64,000 bases of DNA from Saccharomonospora piscinae (GTDB taxonomy: Bacteria; Actinomycetota; Actinomycetes; Mycobacteriales; Pseudonocardiaceae). Of the stretch, positions 49,101 through 57,775 are shown one piece after another (within the stretch, counting starts at the first letter, position 1; each line of letters opens with the position of its first letter). Position numbers and translations under genes: made by a program. The stretch is from positions 447,869 through 511,868 of the forward strand of contig NZ_VCEK01000004.1 of the NCBI RefSeq assembly GCF_005862235.1, given 5' to 3'. A model generated the notes under the pieces. That model did not search any database and was not told where the DNA came from. It saw nothing but the letters and a program-made list of their open reading frames with translations.

Positions 49101-50017
49101 GCCTCGGCGACCGGCTGCGTGAGACGATCTCCGAAGCGGCCGACGAACTGGAACGCTCCGGCCTGCGCTCGCCCGAGTTCGGTTCCCTGCCCCGCGAGTT
49201 CTCGGCGCGGCGACGCGGGCACGAGGTGAAGGCGTATCCGGCGCTGGTCGACGAGCGCGACAGCGTGGCCGTGCGCATGCTCGACACGCCGGGACAGCAG
49301 CGCGCGGCGATGTGGCGGGGCACGCGCCGCCTGCTGCGGCTCAACGTCCCGTCGCCCGCGAAGTACGTCAACCGGCACCTCGGCAACCAGTCGAAGCTGG
49401 TGCTCACGCGCAACCCGCACGGTGGGGTGGCCGCGCTGGTGGACGACTGTGTGGACTGCGCGGTGGACAAGCTCATGGCGCTCGCGGGGGGACCGGCCTG
49501 GGACGACACCGGTTTCGCCGCACTGCTGGAGCGCGTGCGGGCAGGGTTGAACGGCACCGCGCTCAACGCGCTGCGGGCCGTGGAGGACGTGCTGCGGGCG
49601 GCGCACGACGTGGAGGCGCGGCTGGAGTCCGTGCGGGGCGACGCGCTGGCGGAGTCGCTGACCGACGCACGGGCGCACCTCAAAAGCCTGGTTCATGCCG
49701 GGTTCGTGACCGAGTCCGGGTACGACCGGCTTGGCGACCTCGAACGGTACGTGCGCGGTATCGGCCGCAGGCTCGACAAGCTGCCCAGCGACCCGGCGCG
49801 CGACCGCGAGCGGCTGCGCGACGTGGCGTGGCTGCGCGGGGAGTACCACAGCGCCCTGGCTGCGTTGCCGCCCCGGACCGATCCGAGCCCGGAGCTGGCC
49901 GAGATCCCGTGGATGATCGAGGAACTGCGGGTGAGCCTGTTCGCGCAGACCCTGGGCACCGCCTACCCGGTCTCGGTGAAACGAGTCCTCAAAGCACTGG
50001 ACGCCGCGTCCCCCTGA
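46115..50017 (+). CDS. hrpA: ATP-dependent RNA helicase HrpA
   Basis: The 1300-aa DEAH helicase has Walker A GETGSGKT (102-109), DEAH (199-202), TSATID, and motif VI QASANQRKGRCGRTSDG. A ratchet/OB region and the long bacterial HrpA C-terminal domain follow. Bacterial HrpA unwinds structured RNA and has been linked to rescue of stalled ribosomes and mRNA processing. The protein is full length. It is monocistronic, with repeat array E directly after the stop. Confidence 0.95.
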   Translation: MSSSRPSSPVDELRSRLPGLMLRDEHRLRRRLDGLSRSRRSGSPKPGIVDRIAADVARAEERVRRRRESLPTLTYPDELPVSRSRDELAEAIREHQVVIVAGETGSGKTTQLPKICLELGLGVRGQIGHTQPRRIAARTVAERIASELGTEPGTTVGYKVRFTDTSGDDTLVKLMTDGILLAEMQHDRLLRQYDTIIIDEAHERSLNIDFLLGYLKRILPRRPDLKVVITSATIDPERFSRHFDDAPIVEVSGRTYPVEVRYRPVVDPDDPDADPERDQVQAICDAVTELTREGPGDVLVFLSGEREIRDTDEALTALDLPGTEILPLYARLSAADQHRVFRPHRGRRIVLATNVAETSLTVPGIKYVIDPGTARISRYSHRTKVQRLPIEPVSQASANQRKGRCGRTSDGICVRLYSEDDFDARPEFTDPEILRTNLASVILQMISLGLGDIGAFPFVDPPDRRQITAGLQLLTELGALDGSGGALTDVGKRLAQLPVDPRLGRMIVEAAANGCVREVMIIASALSIQDPRERPAENRQHADQLHARFADPNSDFLAYLNLWEHVREQQRALSNNQFRKLCRAEYLNYLRIREWQDVHGQLRQLAKPLGITLNSVPADPQRIHTALLAGLLSHIGLKDPAKGDYLGARGARFAVFPGSSLFKKQPRWIASAELVETSRLWARVNARVEPEWIEPLAQHLVKRQYSEPHWERRRGAVMAVERVTLYGVPLVVDRKVNYGRIDPETSRELFIRHALVEGDWQTGHRFFHDNRALLEEVADLENRARRRDILTDDETLFDFYDQRVGAEVVSARHFDTWWKRTRREQPDLLNFEKAMLVNAGADEVSESDYPDTWQQGGLRFPLTYQFEPGTDADGVTVRIPLAVLNQVSGHEFAWQVPGLRQDLVTALIKSLPKPLRRSLVPAPDTAAQVLAAVSPADGPLLPVLGRELAALRGVDVPDEAWQWQAVPDHLRVTFRIVDERDRPLGEGKDLEALRERLGDRLRETISEAADELERSGLRSPEFGSLPREFSARRRGHEVKAYPALVDERDSVAVRMLDTPGQQRAAMWRGTRRLLRLNVPSPAKYVNRHLGNQSKLVLTRNPHGGVAALVDDCVDCAVDKLMALAGGPAWDDTGFAALLERVRAGLNGTALNALRAVEDVLRAAHDVEARLESVRGDALAESLTDARAHLKSLVHAGFVTESGYDRLGDLERYVRGIGRRLDKLPSDPARDRERLRDVAWLRGEYHSALAALPPRTDPSPELAEIPWMIEELRVSLFAQTLGTAYPVSVKRVLKALDAASP

Positions 50018-50018
50018 C

Positions 50019-50102
50019 GCCGTGTCCGCAGCCCACGTAGCCGTGTCCGCAGTCTGTGTAGCTGTGTCCGCAGCCCACGTAGCCGTGTCCGCACCTCACG
50101 AC
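50019..50102 (+). repeat. 21-bp repeat array E (four units)
   Basis: Four units begin one base after the hrpA TGA (TGA-C-GCC). The variable parts are CAGCCCACG, CAGTCTGTG, CAGCCCACG and CACCTCACG, so pairing between neighbours is weaker than in arrays A and B. The conserved GCCGTGTCCGCA core is kept, with one C-to-T change in unit 3. Confidence 0.85.
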
Positions 50103-50109
50103 GGATCGC

Positions 50110-50140
50110 TTGACCTCGACCTTACTTGAGGTTGCACGCT
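50110..50140 (+). promoter_or_regulatory. MerR-type promoter with a 19-bp spacer
   Basis: TTGACC (50110-50115) and CACGCT (50135-50140) are separated by 19 bp. The spacer holds the inverted repeat ACCTCGA-CCTTAC-TTGAGGT (50113-50132), close to the classical ACCTCAA/TTGAGGT MerR operator. The over-long spacer with an operator between -35 and -10 is the hallmark of MerR-activated promoters. It drives the imine-reductase-like gene. Confidence 0.65.
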
Positions 50141-50173
50141 GACCATGGACGATGAACGAGTGGTCAGGGGAAG

Positions 50174-51064
50174 ATGATGACGACAACCGGCGGCACACCG
50201 GGCGCTGGCTCGGTGACCGTAATCGGTCTCGGCGACATGGGATCGGCGATCGCCAGGACGTTCGTGGACCGTGGCTTTCGCACGACGGTATGGAACCGGA
50301 CCGCGAGCAAGACCCGGCCGCTGGTCGACGCCGGCGCCACGGCTGCCGCGACGGCGGCGGAGGCGGTGGCGGCAAGCCCGCTCGTCGTGGTCTGCCTGCT
50401 CGACAGCACGGCGGTGGACGAGGTGCTGGGTACCGTCGACACCGCGGTCGCGGGCACGGTGCTGGTGAACGTGACGAGTGGTTCGCCCAGCCAGGCACGG
50501 TCGAACGAGCGCTGGGCTCATGAGCGTGGCGCCGAATACCTCGACGGCAAAATCATGGGAGATCCGCCGTACGTGGGTACGCCGGACATCATGTTCCCGT
50601 TCAGCGGCTCCCGCGGTGCGTTCGACGCGCACGAGTCAACCCTTCGGGTTCTGGGCGGTATCGAGTACCACGGCGAGGACGCCGGCGGGGCAGCCGTGGA
50701 GTTCATGGCCCAGGTCGCTGTGTCCTACGAACTGCTGATCGGGTACCTGCACACGCTCAGGCTGGTTCAGGCGGAAGGGTTCGATCTGGTGAAGTTCACC
50801 GAGCGCGTCGCAGGCTCGATAGCCGCGCATCCGCCGCTGCTGACCTCGATGGCAAAGGCGGTCAAGAGCGGCGAATACGGGCCCGATCTCGGTTCGCTCG
50901 ACGTCCAGGCCGCGCTGATGGACGACATGATCAGCCACCGGGAATCTCTCGGTGTGGAAGCCGTGCGCATGCGGGAGGTCAAGAAGCTGATGGATCGCCG
51001 GATTGCCGACGGCCACGGGGATCAGGGCTTCTCGAGCCTGTTCGAGCTGCTGAAGACGCAATGA
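50174..51064 (+). CDS. NAD(P)-dependent oxidoreductase, imine-reductase-like
   Basis: The 296-aa protein has an N-terminal Rossmann domain (VTVIGLGDMGSAIARTF, VWNRTASKTRPLVDAGA) and the helical C-terminal dimerisation domain of the 6-phosphogluconate/beta-hydroxyacid dehydrogenase superfamily. GKIMGDPPYVGTPDIMFPF and the sequence around VAVSYELLIGYLHTLRL fit the imine-reductase branch. WNR suggests NADPH. The substrate is unknown. The start is ATG 50174 or 50177, after GGGGAAG. Confidence 0.82.
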   Translation: MMTTTGGTPGAGSVTVIGLGDMGSAIARTFVDRGFRTTVWNRTASKTRPLVDAGATAAATAAEAVAASPLVVVCLLDSTAVDEVLGTVDTAVAGTVLVNVTSGSPSQARSNERWAHERGAEYLDGKIMGDPPYVGTPDIMFPFSGSRGAFDAHESTLRVLGGIEYHGEDAGGAAVEFMAQVAVSYELLIGYLHTLRLVQAEGFDLVKFTERVAGSIAAHPPLLTSMAKAVKSGEYGPDLGSLDVQAALMDDMISHRESLGVEAVRMREVKKLMDRRIADGHGDQGFSSLFELLKTQ

Positions 51065-51065
51065 C

Positions 51066-51128
51066 GCCGTGTCCGCAGCTCCCGTAGCCGTGTCCGCAGC
51101 CTGCGTAGCGGTGTCCGCAGCTCACGAT
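51066..51128 (+). repeat. 21-bp repeat array F (three units)
   Basis: Three units start one base after the TGA of the oxidoreductase gene and run to the stop codon (51122-51124) of the convergent polymerase-like gene, which lies within the third unit. As in array B, the intergenic space between convergent stops consists only of repeat. Confidence 0.85.
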
Positions 51129-52783
51129 GTGTCGCCGTAGACCTCGACCGCGTTGGCGGGCATCGGGAACCGCACCGGGCACGACGGCCCGAACACCAGC
51201 GCGGTGGTCTCCCGTACCGCCTCGGCCAGCTCCGCCACTACGCGATCCGCCAGCTCGGCGGGACAGTGGACGAGCACCTCGTCGTGCTGGAAGAACACCA
51301 GGTGGGCGGGCGGGGGAAGGCGCAGGCGCAGGGTCGCGAGCAGCACGGCCGTCCAGTCGGCGGCGCTGGCCTGCACCACGAAGTTCCGCGTGAAGCGGCC
51401 CCAGTCCCGGGCGGCCCGGCGGGCGCCCTCACCGTCGGCCCCGCCGGTGAGGGCGCGCCACGCCTCGGACGGTGGCGGCGAGGTACGGCCCAGCCGGGAG
51501 CGGACCACCTCGCCGCGCTCACCGGCGTGGGCGGCCTGCTCCACAGTAGACACCGCGCGCGGGAAACGCCGCCGCAGCAGTGACAGCAGCGCGGTCGCCT
51601 CGCCCGCCGTGCCGCCGTACATCGCGGACAGCATCGCGATCTTGGCCCGAGCCCGGTCGTCGTCCGACGGCTGCCGTCCCAGCAGTTCGCGCGCGAGGCT
51701 GGTGTAGAGGTCGCGTTCGGACGTCAGCGCGGCGAGTTCCCGGTCGCCCGAGAGCGCGGCCAGGACGCGCGGTTCGAGCGCCGCGGCGTCGGCCACCACG
51801 AGCCGCCACCCGGAGTCGGCTCGCACGCACCGGCGCAGCACCTTGGGAATCTGCAGTGCCGCGCCGCCCCGGCTGGCCCACCGGCCCGACACCACCCCGC
51901 CCACGACGTACACGGGACGGAACCGGTCGTCGCGGACCCACTGGTCGAGCCAGGACCAGCCGTGCGCGGAGTGCAGCCGGGCGAGTTCCTTGTACTCCAG
52001 CAGCGGCGCCACCGCGGGGTGGTCGAGGCGACGCAGTACGTGCGCCCGCGCGGAGTCCACGGCCACGCCCGCGTGGCGCAGGGCCCGCACGATGCTGCCG
52101 GGATGGTCGGGGTTCACTTCCGTGCCGCCGAACGCGTCGGTGATCCGCTCGGCGAGCTCGGCCAGTTTGCGGGGCCGCTGGCCCGGGGCCACCCGGTCTC
52201 CGAGCAACTCGGCCAGCAGAGCGCGGTGGACGTCGGCGCGCCACGGCAGGCCGTCGGCGGACATCTCGGCCGCGGCGAGTGCGCTGGCCGACTCCGCGGC
52301 GGTGAGCAGGCGCAGCCGCTCCGGGTGAGGCACCGTCCGCAGCCGTCGCTCCTGGTCGTCGGCGACCGCCTCGGCCGCCTCCCCGGCATCGACCTCCGGT
52401 GGCAGTCCCGAGTCGTGCAGTTCGAACAGCGTGGGTGCGTCGTCGGCCTCGGCCGGGTCGCCGACCTCGGCCGGAGGCGGCAGACCCCGCGTCCGCGCGT
52501 ACGCCGCCGCGAGGTGACGGGGCTCGCCGTGCCTGCCCTGCTGGGCCAGCAGCAGCCCCTCGGTGAGCGCGAGGTCGAGACAGCGGCGGACCCGCACACC
52601 GTGGGCGAGCAGGGCCGGATAGTCGTGCCGCACGGAGGCGAAGATCCAGCGCGGCGCCAGCGCGTGCTCCTTCTCGCGCACCAGCTCGGCCGCCCGATGC
52701 GCGGACAGATCCGCGACGGCCCCGGACCCGGGCTCGCGGATCAGGTACCGGCCGTCGGGCTGCCGTGCCACGATGATGCGCAC
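51122..52783 (-). CDS. PolA-type 3'-5' exonuclease/DNA polymerase-like protein
   Basis: The 553-aa protein is related to family A DNA polymerases but lacks the 5' nuclease. The N-terminal third corresponds to a degenerate exonuclease domain. In the polymerase domain, motif A reads VVADAAALEPRVLAAL in place of DYSQIELR, motif B is DRARAKIAMLSAMYGG, and motif C has HDE (FFQHDEVLVHCP). Both metal-binding Asp positions are kept. Actinobacteria often carry this extra Pol I-like gene; its role is unclear. The start is GTG 52783. Confidence 0.85.
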   Translation of the reverse strand: MRIIVARQPDGRYLIREPGSGAVADLSAHRAAELVREKEHALAPRWIFASVRHDYPALLAHGVRVRRCLDLALTEGLLLAQQGRHGEPRHLAAAYARTRGLPPPAEVGDPAEADDAPTLFELHDSGLPPEVDAGEAAEAVADDQERRLRTVPHPERLRLLTAAESASALAAAEMSADGLPWRADVHRALLAELLGDRVAPGQRPRKLAELAERITDAFGGTEVNPDHPGSIVRALRHAGVAVDSARAHVLRRLDHPAVAPLLEYKELARLHSAHGWSWLDQWVRDDRFRPVYVVGGVVSGRWASRGGAALQIPKVLRRCVRADSGWRLVVADAAALEPRVLAALSGDRELAALTSERDLYTSLARELLGRQPSDDDRARAKIAMLSAMYGGTAGEATALLSLLRRRFPRAVSTVEQAAHAGERGEVVRSRLGRTSPPPSEAWRALTGGADGEGARRAARDWGRFTRNFVVQASAADWTAVLLATLRLRLPPPAHLVFFQHDEVLVHCPAELADRVVAELAEAVRETTALVFGPSCPVRFPMPANAVEVYGDTS

Positions 52784-52830
52784 AGGACACAGTCTGGTGC
52801 CGAGCACCGACGTTCCCGACTCGACGCCGT

Positions 52831-52850
52831 AACCTACTTGCGGGTAGGTT
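52831..52850. promoter_or_regulatory. Palindromic operator before the acyl-CoA ligase gene
   Basis: AACCTAC-TTGCGG-GTAGGTT is a perfect 7-6-7 palindrome of TetR-operator size, centred 38 bp before the ligase ATG and 57 bp before the divergent polymerase GTG. No regulator gene adjoins it; a TetR gene lies at 57770-58405. Confidence 0.55.
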
Positions 52851-52877
52851 TAGTTCGACGCGGACGAGGAGGTGCCG

Positions 52878-54506
52878 ATGGGACGGCCGACTGTGGCGAG
52901 TGTCGTGAACCGCGTGGCCCAGCGAGCGCGTGGCCTCATGGTCCTCTACCGCGCCGGATTGGCGCCCGTGCCCCGACTGGACGAGGGAATCCGCTCGCTG
53001 ATCGCGACCCGGCGTTACGGCCCGCTGGCCGGTTCGGTGCGGATCGCCGCGCGGCGGGACCCGCAGGCCGTCGGCCTGGTCGACGAGACCGGCCCGCTGA
53101 CGTTCACCCAGCTCGACCTGCGTTCCAACGCACTGGCCCGCGCGTGGTCCGCTCGTGGAGTGCGCTCCGGTGACACCGTGGCCGTCCTGTGCCGCGATCA
53201 TCGCAACCTCGTGCTCACCCTGCTCGCCGCGGGCAAGCTCGGCGCTCCCGTGCTGCTGCTCAACACGGGTTTCGCCAAACCGCAGCTCACCGACGTCGCC
53301 GTGCGGGAGCGGGTGCGGGTGCTGGTGCACGACGACGAGTTCACCGACCTGCTCGGCGACATCACCGGCGTCGACCGGTACCGCGCGTGGCAGGAACCCG
53401 GCAGGCCCGACCCGCAGCCGGACACGCCGACGCTCGAGGACGTGATCGCGGGAAGCGACGACCATCCGCTGCCCGCGCCGCCGAAGCCGGGAGGGCTGGT
53501 CCTGCTCACCAGCGGGACCACCGGTACGCCGAAAGGAGCGCCGCGCCCGGCCATCTCACCGTTGGACTCCGCCCAGTTCCTTGACCGCATCCCGTTGCGG
53601 GTCGGCGAGGCGACGTTCCTGGGCGCGCCCCTGTTCCACGCCACGGGGCTGTCCCAGTTCATCCTGTCGTGCGCGCTCGGCTGCACCGTGGTGGTGCGCC
53701 GCAAGTTCGATCCGGAGGAAACCCTGCGCGGCGTGGCCGAGCACCGCTGCACCGCGCTGGTACTGGTGCCCACCATGCTGGAGCGGGTGCTCGACCTCGA
53801 CCCGGAGGTGCGGGCCCGCTACGACACGTCGAGCCTGCGCATCCTGTTCCTCGCGGGCTCGGCGCTCTCGCCCGAGGTCGGCAACCGCGCCACCGAGGTC
53901 TTCGGCGACGTCGTCCACAACCTGTACGGCTCCACGGAGGTCGCGGTCGCGACAGTGGCGACACCCGAGGACTGGCGCCGCGCGCCGGGCACCGTGGGGC
54001 GTCCGCCGGTCGGCTGCCGCGTGGAGCTGTACGACGACGAGGGGCGGCGCATCACGGCACCCGACGTCACGGGGCGGGTGTTCGTCGGCAGCGGGCTGGC
54101 GTTCACCGGATACACCGACGGCAGGAGCAGGGACACCATCGACGGCCTGATCGCGACCGGCGACGTCGGTCACCGCGACGCCGACGGGCTGTTGTTCATC
54201 GACGGCAGGGACGACGAGATGATCGTCTCCGGCGGGGAGAACGTGTATCCCGTCGAGGTGGAGAACGTGCTCGTGGAGCATCCCGAGGTGCGGGAGGCGG
54301 CGGTCATCGGGGTGCCGGACGAGCGGTTCGGGCAGCGGTTGAAGGCGTTCGTGGTGCTGCGGCCGGGATCGGTGCTGGACGCGGAGGCCGTGCGGGAACA
54401 CGTCCGGGGCACGCTGGCGCGGTACAAGGTGCCGCGTGACGTCGAGTTCCTCGACCTCCTTCCGCGCAACGCCACGGGCAAGGTCCTGCGCCACACGCTC
54501 GCCTGA
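52878..54506 (+). CDS. AMP-forming acyl-CoA ligase (FadD-like)
   Basis: The 542-aa protein has the ANL-superfamily P-loop LLTSGTTGTPKGA at about 209-221, the motif NLYGSTEVAVATVA, the hinge GRDDEMIVSGGENVYPVEV and the catalytic Lys near the C-terminus in LPRNATGKVLRHTL. It activates a carboxylic acid, probably a fatty or aromatic acid, as the acyl-CoA. ATG 52878 has AGGAGG five bases upstream. The palindrome at 52831 probably regulates it. Confidence 0.9.
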   Translation: MGRPTVASVVNRVAQRARGLMVLYRAGLAPVPRLDEGIRSLIATRRYGPLAGSVRIAARRDPQAVGLVDETGPLTFTQLDLRSNALARAWSARGVRSGDTVAVLCRDHRNLVLTLLAAGKLGAPVLLLNTGFAKPQLTDVAVRERVRVLVHDDEFTDLLGDITGVDRYRAWQEPGRPDPQPDTPTLEDVIAGSDDHPLPAPPKPGGLVLLTSGTTGTPKGAPRPAISPLDSAQFLDRIPLRVGEATFLGAPLFHATGLSQFILSCALGCTVVVRRKFDPEETLRGVAEHRCTALVLVPTMLERVLDLDPEVRARYDTSSLRILFLAGSALSPEVGNRATEVFGDVVHNLYGSTEVAVATVATPEDWRRAPGTVGRPPVGCRVELYDDEGRRITAPDVTGRVFVGSGLAFTGYTDGRSRDTIDGLIATGDVGHRDADGLLFIDGRDDEMIVSGGENVYPVEVENVLVEHPEVREAAVIGVPDERFGQRLKAFVVLRPGSVLDAEAVREHVRGTLARYKVPRDVEFLDLLPRNATGKVLRHTLA

Positions 54507-54520
54507 CGCGGTGTCAGCAG
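54504..54520 (+). repeat. Degenerate single copy of the 21-bp repeat
   Basis: Directly at the ligase stop the sequence reads TGACGCGGTGTCAGCAG, two changes from the TGACGCCGTGTCCGCAG found at four other gene ends. It overlaps the last codons of the convergent XRE-like gene. It may be a decayed array or an ancestral single unit. Confidence 0.5.
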
Positions 54521-54795
54521 ACCTCGCGGCGGGAGGCGATGCCGCGCGGGCGCGGGGGTGGCAGCAGGCTGAGCAGGGAGCCGGTGGGCACGTCCAGGAT
54601 CTGTTCCAGTGCGAGAACCGCGTGCAGTGACCGCTGCCGTTCGGGCTGCCGCTTGCCGGACTGCCAGTAGCTGAGCGCCGTGACGCTCACCGGGACGCCG
54701 CGTTCCTGGAGCCGCACCTGGATCCGGTCCAGGCTGAGCCCGCTCGTGAAGATCGCCGACCGGAGCGTGTCGGCGAACACCGTCGCGCTACTCAT
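54514..54795 (-). CDS. Truncated XRE-like helix-turn-helix protein
   Basis: The 93-aa protein (MSSATVFADTLRSAIFTSGL) contains an XRE-like helix-turn-helix with VSVTALSYWQSGKRQPERQR, then ALEQILDVPTGSLLSLLPPP, and stops soon after at RPRGIASRREVC. From memory, actinobacterial proteins with this N-terminus usually continue for several hundred residues. The stop here coincides with the degenerate repeat, so it may be a truncated gene or a short functional regulator. It is divergent from the subtilase gene. Confidence 0.65.
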   Translation of the reverse strand: MSSATVFADTLRSAIFTSGLSLDRIQVRLQERGVPVSVTALSYWQSGKRQPERQRSLHAVLALEQILDVPTGSLLSLLPPPRPRGIASRREVC

Positions 54796-55009
54796 AGTAT
54801 CCCCTCGCCTGCGTTGCATAACGATCTGGGCACACGTTAGCAGCATGTGTAACGCCTGGTGAGGAAGTCGCGCGGCTCGTTGTAGGCCGAACGGGCTATC
54901 GGTCGCTCGGCCGGATGGTTCAGAACTGGTAAATGTGAATCATTGCCCAACTTCCACGGCCGACGTTTCGATGTTCACACCACGTTGTCGGGGACAGGGA
55001 AGGAATCCG

Positions 55010-56215
<1,206 letters not shown>

Positions 56216-56258
56216 GCCGCGCGGCGGCGATCGCCCGTCAAACACACTCCTCCTCCGG

Positions 56259-56287
56259 CCGGCCCGGCGCACAGTGCGCTGGGCCGG
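56259..56287 (+). terminator. Hairpin terminator after the subtilase gene
   Basis: A 13-bp stem (one G-U pair) with a 3-nt loop forms from CCGGCCCGGCGCA and TGCGCTGGGCCGG, followed by TCTTGTT. It ends 39 bp before the SDR start. Confidence 0.78.
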
Positions 56288-56314
56288 TCTTGTTACTGCT
56301 GGGTAAGTAGCGGG

Positions 56315-56320
56315 TAGGGT
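56315..56320 (+). promoter_or_regulatory. Putative -10 box of a leaderless promoter
   Basis: TAGGGT lies six bases before the ATG of the SDR gene, with TTGTTA (56290-56295) upstream as a possible -35 at a 19-bp spacing. No ribosome site is present. Confidence 0.5.
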
Positions 56321-56326
56321 CGCGGC

Positions 56327-57082
56327 ATGCCCGTACGGAAGAACATCGTGATCACCGGAGCCAGCTCGGGGCTCGGCGAAGGCATGGCGCGCAGGTTCGC
56401 CGCGCGGGGCCACGACCTCGCCCTCTGCGCCCGCCGCCGCGACCGGCTCGACGCGCTGGCGGCCGAACTCACCGCGCGCCATCCCGGAATCCGGGTGTCG
56501 GTCCGCGAGCTCGACGTCAACGATCACGACCGGGTGTTCACCGTCTTCGAGGAACTGAGCACGGAACTCGGCTCGCTCGATCGCGTCATCGTCAACGCCG
56601 GACTGGGCAAGGGACAGCCCGTCGGCACCGGTCACTTCACCGCCAACCTGCAGACCGTGCGGACCAACTTCGTCGCGGGCCTGGCCCAGTGTGAGGCGGC
56701 GGTCGCTCACTTCCGCGAGCGCGGCGCGGGGCACCTCGTGGTGGTGTCGTCGTTCAGCGCGCTGCGCGGACTGCCCCGCAACCTCACCTCCTACGCGGCG
56801 TCCAAGGCCGGCATCTCCGCGCTCGCCGACGGAATCCGCGCCGACCTGCTGGACACGCCCATCCGCGTCACCACACTGCTGCCCGGCTACATCGAGTCGG
56901 AGATGACGGGCCGGGCGTCAGGGCGCAAACCGCTGCTGGCCGGTGCCGACTCCGGGGCCCGCGCCCTGGTGAAGGCCATCGAGCGGGAACCGGCCCGCGC
57001 CTACGTCCCGTCCTGGCCGTGGACACCGCTGAGCGTGCTCATGCGCGTCCTGCCCATGCGGCTGTTGCGCCGGTTCAGCTGA
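56327..57082 (+). CDS. Short-chain dehydrogenase/reductase
   Basis: The 251-aa SDR has the cofactor motif TGASSGLGEGMARRFA, NAG (VNAGLGKGQ), the catalytic Ser in VVVSSFSALRG and YAASK in the usual spacing. ARRRDR after the second strand suggests NADPH. The hydrophobic C-terminus (PLSVLMRVLPMRLLRRFS) may touch membrane. The substrate is unknown. The phosphatase gene follows after 12 bp, so the pair is likely an operon. Confidence 0.88.
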   Translation: MPVRKNIVITGASSGLGEGMARRFAARGHDLALCARRRDRLDALAAELTARHPGIRVSVRELDVNDHDRVFTVFEELSTELGSLDRVIVNAGLGKGQPVGTGHFTANLQTVRTNFVAGLAQCEAAVAHFRERGAGHLVVVSSFSALRGLPRNLTSYAASKAGISALADGIRADLLDTPIRVTTLLPGYIESEMTGRASGRKPLLAGADSGARALVKAIEREPARAYVPSWPWTPLSVLMRVLPMRLLRRFS

Positions 57083-57094
57083 GAGGACGACGCG

Positions 57095-57757
57095 ATGGGG
57101 GCCATCTACTTCGTGCGCCACGGGCAGGCGTCGTTCGGCGCCGCCGACTACGACGTGCTCTCGGAACTGGGGCGTGCGCAGGCCGGGCACGCGGGACGAG
57201 AGCTGCGGCGCCGCGCCGTCGAGGCGACGCACGCGCGGTGCGGCACGCTGTCCCGGCAGCGGGCGACGGCCGAGCTGGCGCTGGCCGAAGCGGCACCCGG
57301 CCTGGCGGCGAGCGCCGACGTGCGCTGGAACGAGTACGACCACGTGGACATCGCCGCCCACCACGGCGGAGGCGCCGCGCAGAACAGCGCCGATCCGCGG
57401 GCCTACCAGCACGCGCTGGAGAACGCCCTGGCCGCCTGGATCGAGGCGGGTGCGGCGGGCGGGTGCGCGGAGACGTGGCCGGATTTCCTGGCGCGGGTGC
57501 GCGCGGCGCTGGCCGAGCTCGTGGCCGAGCTGGGCAAGGGCGAGCAGGCCGTGGTGTTCACCTCCGGCGGCGTGATCGCGACGCTCTGCGGTGACCTGCT
57601 CGGAGACGCCGCGGGCGGCCTGCTGTCGCTCAACCGCGTCGCGGTGAACGCCGGGGTGAGCAAGGTGGTGACCGGCCGTTCGGGCACCACGCTGCTGTCG
57701 TTCAACGAACACGGGCACTTCGACGGAGCGGCGGCCGGACTGCTGACCTACCGCTGA
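57095..57757 (+). CDS. Histidine-phosphatase-family protein
   Basis: The 220-aa protein has the phosphoglycerate-mutase-like RHG motif (IYFVRHGQASFG) at the N-terminus. The second conserved motif reads VVFTSGGVIATL, so the usual His (SHGG) is Gly. This variant recurs in a subset of the family, and activity is uncertain. It is co-oriented with the SDR gene. The stop lies in an 11-bp tandem repeat shared with the convergent TetR gene. Confidence 0.82.
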   Translation: MGAIYFVRHGQASFGAADYDVLSELGRAQAGHAGRELRRRAVEATHARCGTLSRQRATAELALAEAAPGLAASADVRWNEYDHVDIAAHHGGGAAQNSADPRAYQHALENALAAWIEAGAAGGCAETWPDFLARVRAALAELVAELGKGEQAVVFTSGGVIATLCGDLLGDAAGGLLSLNRVAVNAGVSKVVTGRSGTTLLSFNEHGHFDGAAAGLLTYR

Positions 57758-57775
57758 CCTACCGTTGACCTAGCG
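57743..57775. repeat. 11-bp tandem repeat at convergent gene ends
   Basis: Three copies of CTGACCTACCG (the third TTGACCTAGCG) span the last codons of the phosphatase gene, the 12-bp gap and the stop of the TetR gene. It is unrelated to the 21-bp family. Confidence 0.7.

Noticed and set aside
45674-49849. A 1391-codon antisense frame across hrpA, and similar long frames opposite gcvP and coxL
   Set aside because: Long antisense frames are expected at this GC content. The hrpA, gcvP and coxL frames have complete family motifs, while the antisense products are Arg/Gly/Pro/His-rich and match nothing.
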